A stretch of 64,000 nt of DNA from Gemmataceae bacterium (GTDB taxonomy: Bacteria; Planctomycetota; Planctomycetia; Gemmatales; Gemmataceae), in the NCBI GenBank assembly GCA_028288765.1, contig JAQGHQ010000342.1, positions 50,298 to 114,297 on the forward strand, read 5' to 3'. The position numbers were made by a program, and so were the translations under genes. The notes below the pieces were generated by a model that was given only the letters and a program-made list of their open reading frames with translations, did not search any database and was not told where the DNA came from. Position 1 is the stretch's first letter. Each line of letters opens with the position of its first letter. This document shows positions 34,830 to 43,182 of this stretch, in pieces.

Positions 34830-34857
34830 CGGCCTGATCCGGGACCGGATCAGGCCG
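34830..34857 (+). terminator. Hairpin after the membrane-protein gene
   Basis: A perfect 11-base stem (CGGCCTGATCC at 34830-34840 with 34847-34857) and a 6-base loop, about 100 bases past the stop. It lacks a T-run, so termination is plausible rather than certain. Confidence 0.55.
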
Positions 34858-34979
34858 GGCATAGCAGGCGTTTGACCGATGCTTAACTGCGGATCGGGTC
34901 GGGGCCGGATGCCCCGACCGCCAGGACCGTACACCCCGCCGCGGGCGGTCCCGCGGCCGGTCGAGCGAGGGACGTGCTC

Positions 34980-35438
34980 ATGAAACGGATGTTGATGGCC
35001 CTGGCGGTGGCGGGACTGGCCTCGGCCGGGTCGCTCCGGGCAGACCCGGGCGGCTATGCCCCCCCGGGCGGGCCGCACGCGGGATTCCAGGCCCCTTCGG
35101 CCGCCGCCGAGTTCTCGGCCCCGGGCACAATGATGGGGGCCGGGGCCGGCGTCCCCGGGAAGGCCCCCGACCGGTACGGCCTCCTCCCGGGCCTCCGGAA
35201 GGCATTCCGGCTTGGCGGCAGCACGTGCTCGACGTGCGGGGGCAAGGCCGGTTGTCATGGGGCCGGGTGTGGTAAGTGGGGCGGTGGCGGTGGCGGGGGC
35301 GGGGGCGGGGGCGGGGGCGGAGCCGGTTACGGTGGTCCCCCCACATACCCGCCGGTGAATCAAGGGACGCTCGTGTTCCCGCACCACTCGTACGTCCGGA
35401 GCCCGCGGGACTTCTTCATGTACGAACCGGGTCGCTGA
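34980..35438 (+). CDS. Small secreted Gly-rich, Cys-containing protein
   Basis: A 152-residue protein starting MKRMLMALAVAGLASAGSLR, a signal peptide. The ATG at 34980 is preceded at good distance by AGGGA; the GTG at 34974 is too close to it. A CSTCGGKAGCHGAGCGK Cys/Gly cluster (about 82-98) precedes a poly-Gly run, and the C-terminus ends in GTLVFPHHSYVRSPRDFFMYEPGR-like residues, a tail I associate with small exported proteins of Gemmata relatives. The function is unknown; a surface or periplasmic structural role is possible. It is convergent with a thioesterase gene and they share a hairpin. Confidence 0.72.
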   Translation: MKRMLMALAVAGLASAGSLRADPGGYAPPGGPHAGFQAPSAAAEFSAPGTMMGAGAGVPGKAPDRYGLLPGLRKAFRLGGSTCSTCGGKAGCHGAGCGKWGGGGGGGGGGGGGGAGYGGPPTYPPVNQGTLVFPHHSYVRSPRDFFMYEPGR

Positions 35439-35449
35439 CCCCGGTACTT

Positions 35450-35492
35450 ATACGCCGACGCCCGGGGCCAGCTGATCCGGGCGCCGGCGTAT
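35450..35492. terminator. Bidirectional hairpin between convergent genes
   Basis: A 16-base stem with one mismatch (ATACGCCGACGCCCGG at 35450-35465 with 35477-35492) and an 11-base loop, between the stops of the Gly-rich protein gene and the minus-strand thioesterase gene. The last base overlaps the thioesterase stop codon. Confidence 0.7.
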
Positions 35493-35923
35493 CACTTCTG
35501 CTCCAGTGCCAGAACGGCCGCTCTCACGGCCTCCGGGATCGGGCATTTCCGTGCGTTTCGATAGTCGTAACTCACCACCACCGCCTGCCCCTCGGCCGCA
35601 ACCGCGGTCCACTTGCTGCTGGCGAGACGGTACTCGAACGTCACCCGGTCGGGCTGGATGTCCGTGATACGGGCGCCGACGAGCAGGTGATCCGGATAGC
35701 TCACCGGCTTGCGATACCGGGCGCTCGTGCTCGCAACGATCGGCCCCAGGCCCTCTTCCTGCATCGACCGCAGCCACCCGACCCGGTCGAAATACGCGAT
35801 GCGGGCGTTCTCGAAATACCGGAAGTAGACCACGTTGTTGACGTGCGCGTAGGAATCCATGTCGCCCCAGGCGACATCGAGTTCGACGACCACCGGAAAG
35901 AGCACCAGATCCGGGTGTTGCAT
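35492..35923 (-). CDS. Hotdog-fold acyl-CoA thioesterase
   Basis: A 143-residue 4HBT-family enzyme with DVAWGDMDSYAHVNNVVYFR (residues 16-35), where the Asp in WGDMDSYAHVNN is the family's catalytic-site residue, and then RYFENARIAYFDRVGW. It hydrolyses acyl-CoA thioesters, probably in the cytoplasm. It is only distantly similar to the other hotdog protein at 6484-6900, since the motif is DxDSYAHVNN here versus DTDMAGIMHF there. It is a single gene convergent with the small secreted protein. Confidence 0.85.
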   Translation of the reverse strand: MQHPDLVLFPVVVELDVAWGDMDSYAHVNNVVYFRYFENARIAYFDRVGWLRSMQEEGLGPIVASTSARYRKPVSYPDHLLVGARITDIQPDRVTFEYRLASSKWTAVAAEGQAVVVSYDYRNARKCPIPEAVRAAVLALEQK

Positions 35924-36119
35924 GGGGACTTTCCAGTGGCGGTTATACTGACTGTCTTCATTGATTCGGGTGTAGCCGGTCGACAGGGCGGCAATCTATC
36001 CTCCCGAGACGATTTGTGCTTTTCCAAAAACGTCTCCGGAACTCCCGATCCACACATGTTTTCCGGAAAACGACCAGATTGCGATCCCATGAGTCATCCC
36101 GCGGCCGGCACACCTGGCC

Positions 36120-37229
36120 CTATTTCCCCCGGTTGCTCCGCTCCAGCTCCTTGAGGAAATCCAGGGCTTCGTCCACGCTCCCGACGGTCGCCCCGGAGAC
36201 CCGGCCGCGGTTGTCGAGCTCTCGCAATAGCAGCAGGTCCTCGAAGTCGTCGGACGCTTCGAGCCGCACCCGCTGCCGGTGCCCGAGTGTGCCGGCCTTG
36301 TACTCCTGGGCGAGCATGTGGTTCTCGATCAGGAACGCCGTCCGCGGGGTGATGAGCCCGTCGAGCGCCTGGAGCCCGGCGGCCACGTGGTCGTAGGGGT
36401 CGATCCCCTTCCCCACGTCGTGCAGGAGTGCCGCGAGCAGGAACTCCTCGTCCCACGGCCGCTCGTCGCGGGCCAGCTCGAACACCTGGAGCAGGTGGTA
36501 CAGCACGTCGCCTTCGGGGTGCCACTTCGGGTTCTGCTTCACCTTCTCCAGGGGAAGCAGCAGCATCCGGAAGATCTGGTACGGGTCGACGGCTTCTTCC
36601 TGCTCGACGAGCGCCTCCTCGATCCGGACTTCGGGGTGCTCGCGGGCGATCAGCTCTTCGAGTTCGCGGGTGCTGGCCCGCTCGATCGGCTTACCGGTGA
36701 TCGAGCTCTTGAAGACGTAGTGGGCCTTGTCCTCGGGGTAGACGGTCAGCTCGAAGTTGAACGTGTCGAAGACGTGGACGTGGGTGAAGACCCGGGCCTC
36801 GTTGTGCTTCACGATCTGCTTCCGCTCGACGTCGTACTGCAGCCCCTCCTCGTCGAGGACCGAGGTGACCGGCTCGACGTAGTCGCTGAACAGGTGCAGG
36901 TCGATGTCGGACCCCTTGCGGACGTGCCCGGTCATGACGCTGCCGATGAGTCGGGGGCGGAACCGGCAGAGCAGCCGCATCAGCCGGAGCGCGTGCAGCC
37001 GCATGTCCTTGAGGTTGATGGTCCGCTGCTCGCCCTCCTGGGTGCGGGCGAAGACCTGGATCAGCTCGCGGATTTCGGCGTTGCTGGGGAGGTCGCTCGG
37101 CTTGACGGACCCACGGCAGACCCGCTGGGCGGCCTTGCGTTTGGCGGAGAAGTATTCGGACTCGACCCGGTCGTACATGAGCCGGGCGGCCTCGAAGGCG
37201 ATCGCCCGGCGGAGCTTGGCATCAGCCAT
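36120..37229 (-). CDS. Nucleotidyltransferase-HD domain fusion protein
   Basis: A 369-residue protein. A helical N-terminus leads to a polymerase-beta-like nucleotidyltransferase motif, GSVMTGHVRKGSDIDLHLF (about 95-113), where GS and DxD would bind metal and NTP. A C-terminal HD-type phosphohydrolase domain follows with YHLLQVFELARD, LLAALLHDVGKGIDPYDH (about 262-280) and a further His in FLIENHMLAQEY. The combination recalls CCA-adding/poly(A) polymerase and RelA-like enzymes, but the linker and length fit neither closely. It may modify RNA or nucleotides and remove the modification. It stands alone, divergent from the dus gene. Confidence 0.8.
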   Translation of the reverse strand: MADAKLRRAIAFEAARLMYDRVESEYFSAKRKAAQRVCRGSVKPSDLPSNAEIRELIQVFARTQEGEQRTINLKDMRLHALRLMRLLCRFRPRLIGSVMTGHVRKGSDIDLHLFSDYVEPVTSVLDEEGLQYDVERKQIVKHNEARVFTHVHVFDTFNFELTVYPEDKAHYVFKSSITGKPIERASTRELEELIAREHPEVRIEEALVEQEEAVDPYQIFRMLLLPLEKVKQNPKWHPEGDVLYHLLQVFELARDERPWDEEFLLAALLHDVGKGIDPYDHVAAGLQALDGLITPRTAFLIENHMLAQEYKAGTLGHRQRVRLEASDDFEDLLLLRELDNRGRVSGATVGSVDEALDFLKELERSNRGK

Positions 37230-37441
37230 CCATTCAGTGCGCCGGTTTGTTTCACGAGCCTATCCGGTGCCGGCGCGAGGCTCAACCACATGATATGCCG
37301 CCACGGCTGAGAGTTCACCCCGAACGGTGCGTTGTTGAATAGCTCGGTCGCTGGCGGCCCGAGCCACTCGCGGGTGCGGGTGGCTTGCCACTCCACCGGC
37401 CCGCGATGTTCGCCACTCTCCCGGGGTGGTATACCACCCTC

Positions 37442-38419
37442 ATGCTGCTACCGACCGAGCCCGCCCTGATCCTGGCCCCGATGGAAGGGGTCACCGACGC
37501 CCCCATGCGGGCGGTTCAAGGAGAAACGGGGGCGTTCACGTTCGCCGTGTCCGAGTTCTTGCGGATCAGTCAGGTCGTTCCTCCCCGGAGCGTCTTCTAC
37601 CGCCACATCCCCGAGCTCCGGAGCGGATCTCGGACACCCACCGGGCTCCCCGTTCAGGTCCAGCTGCTCGGCGGGCACGCCGGCCGCATGGCGGAATCGG
37701 CGGCCGTCGCCCACCAGGCCGGGGCGACGGCGATCGACATCAACTTCGGCTGTCCGGCCAAAACCGTGAACCGCCACGACGGCGGGGCCACCCTGTTGCA
37801 GTACCCGAAGCGGATTCGGGAAATCGTCGGTGCGGTCCGGGCCGCCCTGCCCCGCGACGTTCCGGTCTCGGCGAAGATGCGGCTGGGCTGGGACACCGTC
37901 GACTCGATCGACGAGAACGCCGCGATGGCGGCGGAAGGGGGAGCGGCCTGGCTGACGATCCACGGGCGGACTCGCTTCGCGGGCTATGCTCCGCCGATCT
38001 ACTGGCCCCCGATCGGCCGGGTCCGGGAGCAGCTGGGGATTCCGGTGGTTGCCAACGGGGACATCTGGACGGTCGAGGGATTCCGCCGGTGCCGCGACGA
38101 AACCGGGTGTCGGCATTTCATGCTCGGGCGGGGGGCACTGGCGAACCCGCTCCTCCCGTATCAGGTCGCCGCCGAACTCGGGATCGTTCCCGCCGACCCG
38201 GGTACGGGATCGAACCGGGTATTCGACTGGCTGCCGCAGTTACAAAGGCTGGTCGAGTGGACACAGGGCTTCACCGAGTACCGCCCCGAGCTGACGGTTC
38301 GCAGGCTGAAGCAATGGCTCAAGATGGCCGCGACGTTCGGGACGTTTACCGGCTTCGACGCGATCAAACGGGCCGGGAGCGTCGAAGAGCTTTACGCGGG
38401 TCTCCGAAACGCAGGTTGA
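37442..38419 (+). CDS. dus: tRNA-dihydrouridine synthase
   Basis: A 325-residue FMN-dependent enzyme that reduces uridine to dihydrouridine in tRNA. The start MLLPTEPALILAPMEGVTDA places the FMN-binding LAPMEGVTD near the N-terminus. An upstream in-frame start would add 19 unlikely residues. The catalytic Cys is in NFGCPAKTVNRHDGGATLL (about 102-106), with KMRLGWD, TIHGRTRFAGY and VVANGDIW as further landmarks. The PGDS-type spacing suggests the DusC/DusB branch, but the exact subgroup is not certain. Confidence 0.9.
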   Translation: MLLPTEPALILAPMEGVTDAPMRAVQGETGAFTFAVSEFLRISQVVPPRSVFYRHIPELRSGSRTPTGLPVQVQLLGGHAGRMAESAAVAHQAGATAIDINFGCPAKTVNRHDGGATLLQYPKRIREIVGAVRAALPRDVPVSAKMRLGWDTVDSIDENAAMAAEGGAAWLTIHGRTRFAGYAPPIYWPPIGRVREQLGIPVVANGDIWTVEGFRRCRDETGCRHFMLGRGALANPLLPYQVAAELGIVPADPGTGSNRVFDWLPQLQRLVEWTQGFTEYRPELTVRRLKQWLKMAATFGTFTGFDAIKRAGSVEELYAGLRNAG

Positions 38420-38436
38420 GTGAGGAGACCAGACGG

Positions 38437-38574
38437 ATGAGCCTGGCAGAAGCGGCGGTCGTAGAGCGGGATTTCAAGTTCGCCGGCGAGCGAAAGGGAT
38501 TTGAGGGACATGCGGCAGACAGAATACCACCGGGATTGCTCCGACGCACGTCCGCGGTTACCGTGACGGGGTAG
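38437..38574 (+). other. Unrecognised short ORF between dus and the RusA-like gene
   Basis: A 45-codon frame from ATG 38437 to TAG 38572-38574 (MSLAEAAVVERDFKFAGERK...). No similarity is recognised and no other feature is visible in 38420-38623. It could be a remnant or chance frame in GC-rich DNA. Confidence 0.25.
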
Positions 38575-38623
38575 GGACGATCGCCCGGCCCGGGGAGGGC
38601 TACCAGCGTGGGAGCCTGGGAGC

Positions 38624-39028
38624 ATGGTGCATCTGGAGTTCGTGGTCATCGGCCCACCGGTCTCGAATCAATCGCCAGGTTCTAACCTGGACAAGTGGAA
38701 GGCAACGCTGGGAGCCGAGGCCAAGAAACTCTGGACGGGGGCAACGCTGACGGGAAACCTGAAGGCGATCATCATCAACTTTCACGAGGGCGATAAGCCG
38801 TCGGTAGATGTCGATAACATGTCGAAGCCGATCTTGGACGAAATGCAGGCTATCGTCTACGACGACGATCGCCAGATCAGACAGGCCGAGATCACCCACG
38901 TGCGTATCGACGCGCCGTTCGTGTTCGTCGGGGCCTCGAAGATCCTCGTCTCCGCGGTCCAGGCCGGAACTCAGTTCGTGTACGTGCGGGTCGAAGACCC
39001 CGTAGATCCATTCCCACTGCCGAAGTGA
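38624..39028 (+). CDS. RusA-family Holliday junction resolvase-like protein
   Basis: A 134-residue protein with an N-terminal strand LEFVVIGPPVSNQ and the RusA signature KPSVDVDNMSKPILDEMQAI followed by VYDDDRQIRQAEITH, carrying the clustered Asp residues that bind metal. RusA enzymes cut four-way DNA junctions and are usually phage-encoded. Here no phage genes are present; instead the next gene, 4 bases downstream, encodes a nuclease/HEPN-like protein, and a decayed transposase follows. This suggests an accessory, possibly defensive, two-gene unit. Confidence 0.8.
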   Translation: MVHLEFVVIGPPVSNQSPGSNLDKWKATLGAEAKKLWTGATLTGNLKAIIINFHEGDKPSVDVDNMSKPILDEMQAIVYDDDRQIRQAEITHVRIDAPFVFVGASKILVSAVQAGTQFVYVRVEDPVDPFPLPK

Positions 39029-39032
39029 TTCC

Positions 39033-39701
39033 ATGGATATCGAACGAGAACTGAAGCGGGTTGCGGAAGGCTACGCCAGCAAGGGGTACGAGGTCACCGT
39101 CCGCCCCGGGCCGGCCCAACTGCCGCCCTTCGCGAAGGATTTCCGAGTGGAACTCGTCGGCCGGCGAGGGGATGAAGGCGTCCTCGTCGCGGTGAAGAAG
39201 AATCGGGACGAAGTGACGGCTGACCCCAACCTGCCACGCTACGCCGAGATCACTGCGGCTCAGAAGGGGTGGAGGTTCGACCTCGCCGCCCTGGAAGGCC
39301 AAAACCCGATGGGACGGGCGGCGCGGGAGATGAAGGACTTCTCCGACGAAGACATCAATCGGGCACTGTCCGAAGCGGAGCAGATGGTCCCTTTGGGGTT
39401 CCTTCGTGCCGCCGTCATCACCGCCTGGGCCGCGTTGGAATCGGCGATGCGCATGCGGCTCCGGGCGGCCGGCGAGAGGGCCGAGTGGGGGGCGTCCCCC
39501 CGAAGCATGCTCAACGAACTCTACTCCTCCGGATTCGTGTCGCCCGACGAATTTCGGCAGTTGCAAGGGCTCTCCGATCTGCGGAACCAGATCGTGCACG
39601 GGTTCTCAGGCGCGGCGTTCGACACCAGTGTGGTACAGGTTCTGGTCAACGCGACACGCCGGCTCGTAGCGGATGCTCGGTTTGCGAAGCAGCCTGCATG
39701 A
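39033..39701 (+). CDS. REase-like/HEPN-like two-domain protein
   Basis: A 222-residue protein. The N-terminal half (GYASKGYEVTVRPGPAQLPP, then DFRVELVGRRGDEGVLVAVKK) resembles the restriction-endonuclease-fold AHJR family, but the usual E-x-K is A-V-K and the upstream Asp position is unclear, so the nuclease centre may be degenerate. The C-terminal helical half (about 115-222) starts FLRAAVITAWAALESAMRMR and contains DLRNQIVHGF, an R-x4-H motif typical of HEPN ribonucleases. It begins 4 bases after the RusA-like gene, so co-expression is expected. Assignment rests on motifs and needs structural comparison. Confidence 0.65.
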   Translation: MDIERELKRVAEGYASKGYEVTVRPGPAQLPPFAKDFRVELVGRRGDEGVLVAVKKNRDEVTADPNLPRYAEITAAQKGWRFDLAALEGQNPMGRAAREMKDFSDEDINRALSEAEQMVPLGFLRAAVITAWAALESAMRMRLRAAGERAEWGASPRSMLNELYSSGFVSPDEFRQLQGLSDLRNQIVHGFSGAAFDTSVVQVLVNATRRLVADARFAKQPA

Positions 39702-40047
39702 TGCCGTGGTTGCTCGCCTGCCGTACGAACCGAAGGTTCCAGTGATGTGCTTCGACGAGGCGTGCCAACAACTCTTCGGCGAGGTCCGAGAGCCGATCTG
39801 CCCCGGCCCGGGTCGCCCCAAGCGGGTGGATTACGAGTTCGAGCGGAAGGACGTTTGCCACCAATTCGTGATACGCAAGCCGCTCGGGGTTGGCGTCAGG
39901 TACGGGTGAAGCACCGGCGGACCCGGCGTGGTTATGCCCAGGCGGTGCGGGAGTTGGTCGAGGTGCATTTACCCGCGGGCGACCAAGACCCGGCTGGTGC
40001 AGGACAGCCTGAACACGCACGATCGGGTCAACCCGACGGGATACTAG
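39702..40047 (+). pseudogene. Decayed IS630-family transposase fragment
   Basis: Three consecutive segments match the C-terminal half of an IS630-type DDE transposase: [17 protein letters not shown] and [20 protein letters not shown] (frame 1), then [20 protein letters not shown] (frame 3), then [18 protein letters not shown] (frame 1 again) ending at TAG 40045-40047. The two frameshifts (near 39895 and 39978) and the missing N-terminal half indicate a dead copy. No inverted terminal repeats were identified. It abuts the stop of the HEPN-like gene, marking the edge of a mobile accessory island. Confidence 0.82.
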
Positions 40048-40190
40048 GCCTGCAAGTTCTTCACGAGCCTGTGATCAGCGGTCACGAACTCGAAGTTCTT
40101 CTTCGCATCGATCTTCGAGTAGTACCAGCCAGTCTCTTTTCGCTTCCATTCTCGCCATCGGTGCGTGCCACGCCCGACGGTAATTGCAGA
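40044..40190 (-). pseudogene. Possible truncated gene tail, PIN-like
   Basis: A minus-strand frame without a start ends at TAG (40044-40046) and contains [20 protein letters not shown] followed by [16 protein letters not shown]. The VTADxxL stretch recalls the C-terminal part of PIN-domain toxins, but the fragment is under 50 residues. It overlaps the end of the transposase remnant, so it may be debris truncated by that insertion. Confidence 0.3.
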
Positions 40191-40307
40191 TGTCGAGACC
40201 GCTACACGCAATCATCGCCATCTGCTCGACGATTTCTCCCCCCAACCCGGTTCCGGCTCGGGATGTGCTCCGATCCCTTCACCGGTTCCATTCTCCGAGG
40301 GTTTGCC

Positions 40308-40478
40308 ATGCTCCGCTGGGCTCTGATTTTCTTCGTCGTCGCCCTGATTGCGGCCGTTTTCGGGTTCGGTGGGATCGCCGGCGAGTCGGCGTGGATCGGG
40401 AAGATCCTGCTGTTCGTCTTCCTCATTCTGGCGGTGATGTCGCTGGTAATGGGCAGGCGGGCCCCGCCCCTCAGCTGA
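40308..40478 (+). CDS. DUF1328 small membrane protein
   Basis: A 56-residue protein, [20 protein letters not shown] to MGRRAPPLS, with two hydrophobic helices (4-24 and 32-50) separated by [12 protein letters not shown]. This is the DUF1328/YtjA pattern of tiny inner-membrane proteins of unknown role. GAGG at 40297-40300 lies seven bases before the ATG. A zinc-ribbon ORF follows after 13 bases. Confidence 0.85.
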   Translation: MLRWALIFFVVALIAAVFGFGGIAGESAWIGKILLFVFLILAVMSLVMGRRAPPLS

Positions 40479-40491
40479 TCTGGGGAGCGTC

Positions 40492-40701
40492 ATGTACCGC
40501 CTGCTCACCGCCTCCTGCCCGAAGTGCCAGAACCGCTTCCACGCGGAGGCCGACGACGGCGACTCGCCGGCCCCCGTCGGATCCCATACCCGCTGCCCGC
40601 GGTGCAACGAGCCGGTCCGCGTCCCCGCCGACGCCGGGGTGCTCCAGCCGCACCCGACCCCCTGGGCCGTCCGCACTTCCCACGACGAGTCCGGCGACTG
40701 A
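40492..40701 (+). CDS. Small zinc-ribbon protein
   Basis: A 69-residue ORF starting MYRLLTASCPKCQNRFHAE and containing CxxC at 9-12 and a second CPRC near 35, the spacing of a zinc ribbon. The C-terminus is Pro/His-rich and disordered. The function is unknown; such proteins may be regulatory or membrane-associated. It is only 13 bases from the DUF1328 gene, so one transcript is likely. Confidence 0.6.
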   Translation: MYRLLTASCPKCQNRFHAEADDGDSPAPVGSHTRCPRCNEPVRVPADAGVLQPHPTPWAVRTSHDESGD

Positions 40702-40862
40702 CAGCGGAGGTAGTGTCAGGAGGCGGCGATGTAGCCGAGCCGACGGACTACACGGTAAAGGCGGAGAAAGAGGGGGGGTGGTCTGTCACGGCCGCGCCGA
40801 CACTGTAGCATCTGTGTAGCGGTCGTCCGGCCAGTTCCCGCTCCCGAATCGAGGTACGTGTG

Positions 40863-40964
40863 ATGGGCAAGGGCAACAACTCGCAGGGTAAAGAGAAGAA
40901 GAAGCCCAAGAAGGACGCAAAGCCAGCCCCGGTGAAGGCGTCTCCGCCGCCGAAGAAAAAGTGA
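40863..40964 (+). CDS. Very small Lys-rich basic protein
   Basis: A 33-codon ORF, MGKGNNSQGKEKKKPKKDAK followed by a Pro/Lys tail ending PPPKKK. Composition (over one-third Lys) is unlike the Arg-biased shadows of this GC-rich DNA, and similar MGKG...KKPKK peptides occur in planctomycetes as far as I recall. It may bind nucleic acid, but this is inference. No strong Shine-Dalgarno sequence is visible. Confidence 0.5.
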   Translation: MGKGNNSQGKEKKKPKKDAKPAPVKASPPPKKK

Positions 40965-41012
40965 GTTCGCGGCTGGGGCGGAGTAGCAGACAACTCGTCG
41001 GGCTAAACCGCC

Positions 41013-41549
41013 CTAGCCCGAAATGGCCTTCCTGTAGCAGTAGCCGAAGAGAATTTGCCATTCGAGGAGCTGGGCCTGCTTGGCGACTTCCTCGTCAGCG
41101 CCTCCAGACCCCCGGACCCGCTCGCAGAAATCCACGAACGCCTCGGGTGTGGTGAAGTCGTAGCCCACCGCGGGTGCATTCACGCGGAGCTGGTCGAGAA
41201 CCGGATGGGAGCCGACCTTCCGCCACCAATACTTGCTGTTCCAGGCGTCCGGCTCGCGGCGGTGCATGATGGCGTGCCAGAAGCTCCCCTCGGCCGTTTC
41301 GAGCTCCTGACTGATCGTGTGAGACTCGTCGAGGAAGTCGTGGTACAGCCAGAGTCCGGCATGACAGGCCCGGGCCGCTTCCGCGTTGACCACGGGCCGA
41401 CCGAGCCCGGCGAGCGGGTCGAACGACCGCAGGGCCGCCCCTGCTGATGCGTTCGCCGTCCCCGGCCCCAGGTCGGATATCCGTGACGGGTCGATCAGTG
41501 CGGCGACGGTCGGGCCGTAGGCGGCCGGCGAAAAAGCGAAGTGTTGCAT
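41013..41549 (-). CDS. Hypothetical protein following DUF1501
   Basis: A 178-residue protein starting MQHFAFSPAAYGPTVAALID, 4 bases after the DUF1501 stop, so it is the last gene of the PSD1-DUF1501 operon. It is helix-rich, with WLYHDFLDESHTISQELETAEGSFWHAIMHRREPD, where His and Glu are conserved-looking, then KYWWRKVGSHPVLDQL. No family is recognised. An in-frame ATG 12 codons upstream overlaps the DUF1501 gene and was not chosen. Confidence 0.75.
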   Translation of the reverse strand: MQHFAFSPAAYGPTVAALIDPSRISDLGPGTANASAGAALRSFDPLAGLGRPVVNAEAARACHAGLWLYHDFLDESHTISQELETAEGSFWHAIMHRREPDAWNSKYWWRKVGSHPVLDQLRVNAPAVGYDFTTPEAFVDFCERVRGSGGADEEVAKQAQLLEWQILFGYCYRKAISG

Positions 41550-41553
41550 CAGG

Positions 41554-42981
<1,428 letters not shown>

Positions 42982-43027
42982 GGTTGGAAGACACCGATAG
43001 CCAGAGGCCCAGGGCGAGGGCCAGAGG

Positions 43028-43131
43028 CCCAGGGCTCACGCCCTGGGCTACTCTCTACCGCCCCGTTGGGGCGGAAGGCGGATCTCGCCCCAACGGGGCG
43101 ACAGACAATAGCCCAGGGCGTGAGCCCTGGG
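43028..43131. repeat. Nested palindrome between PSD1 and DUF1501
   Basis: Outer perfect 23-base arms (43028-43050 and 43109-43131, beginning CCCAGGGCTCACGCCCTGGG) enclose two short palindromes CGCCCCGTTGGGGCG (43059-43073) and CGCCCCAACGGGGCG (43086-43100), which are also complementary to each other. Shorter GCCCAGGG repeats flank it on both sides (43003-43175). It has the look of a dispersed repeat rather than a simple terminator. Confidence 0.85.
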
Positions 43132-43182
43132 TCGGGGGCCTCCTGCCCTGGGGCGGGGGCCTCACGCCCTGGGGCGAGGGCC

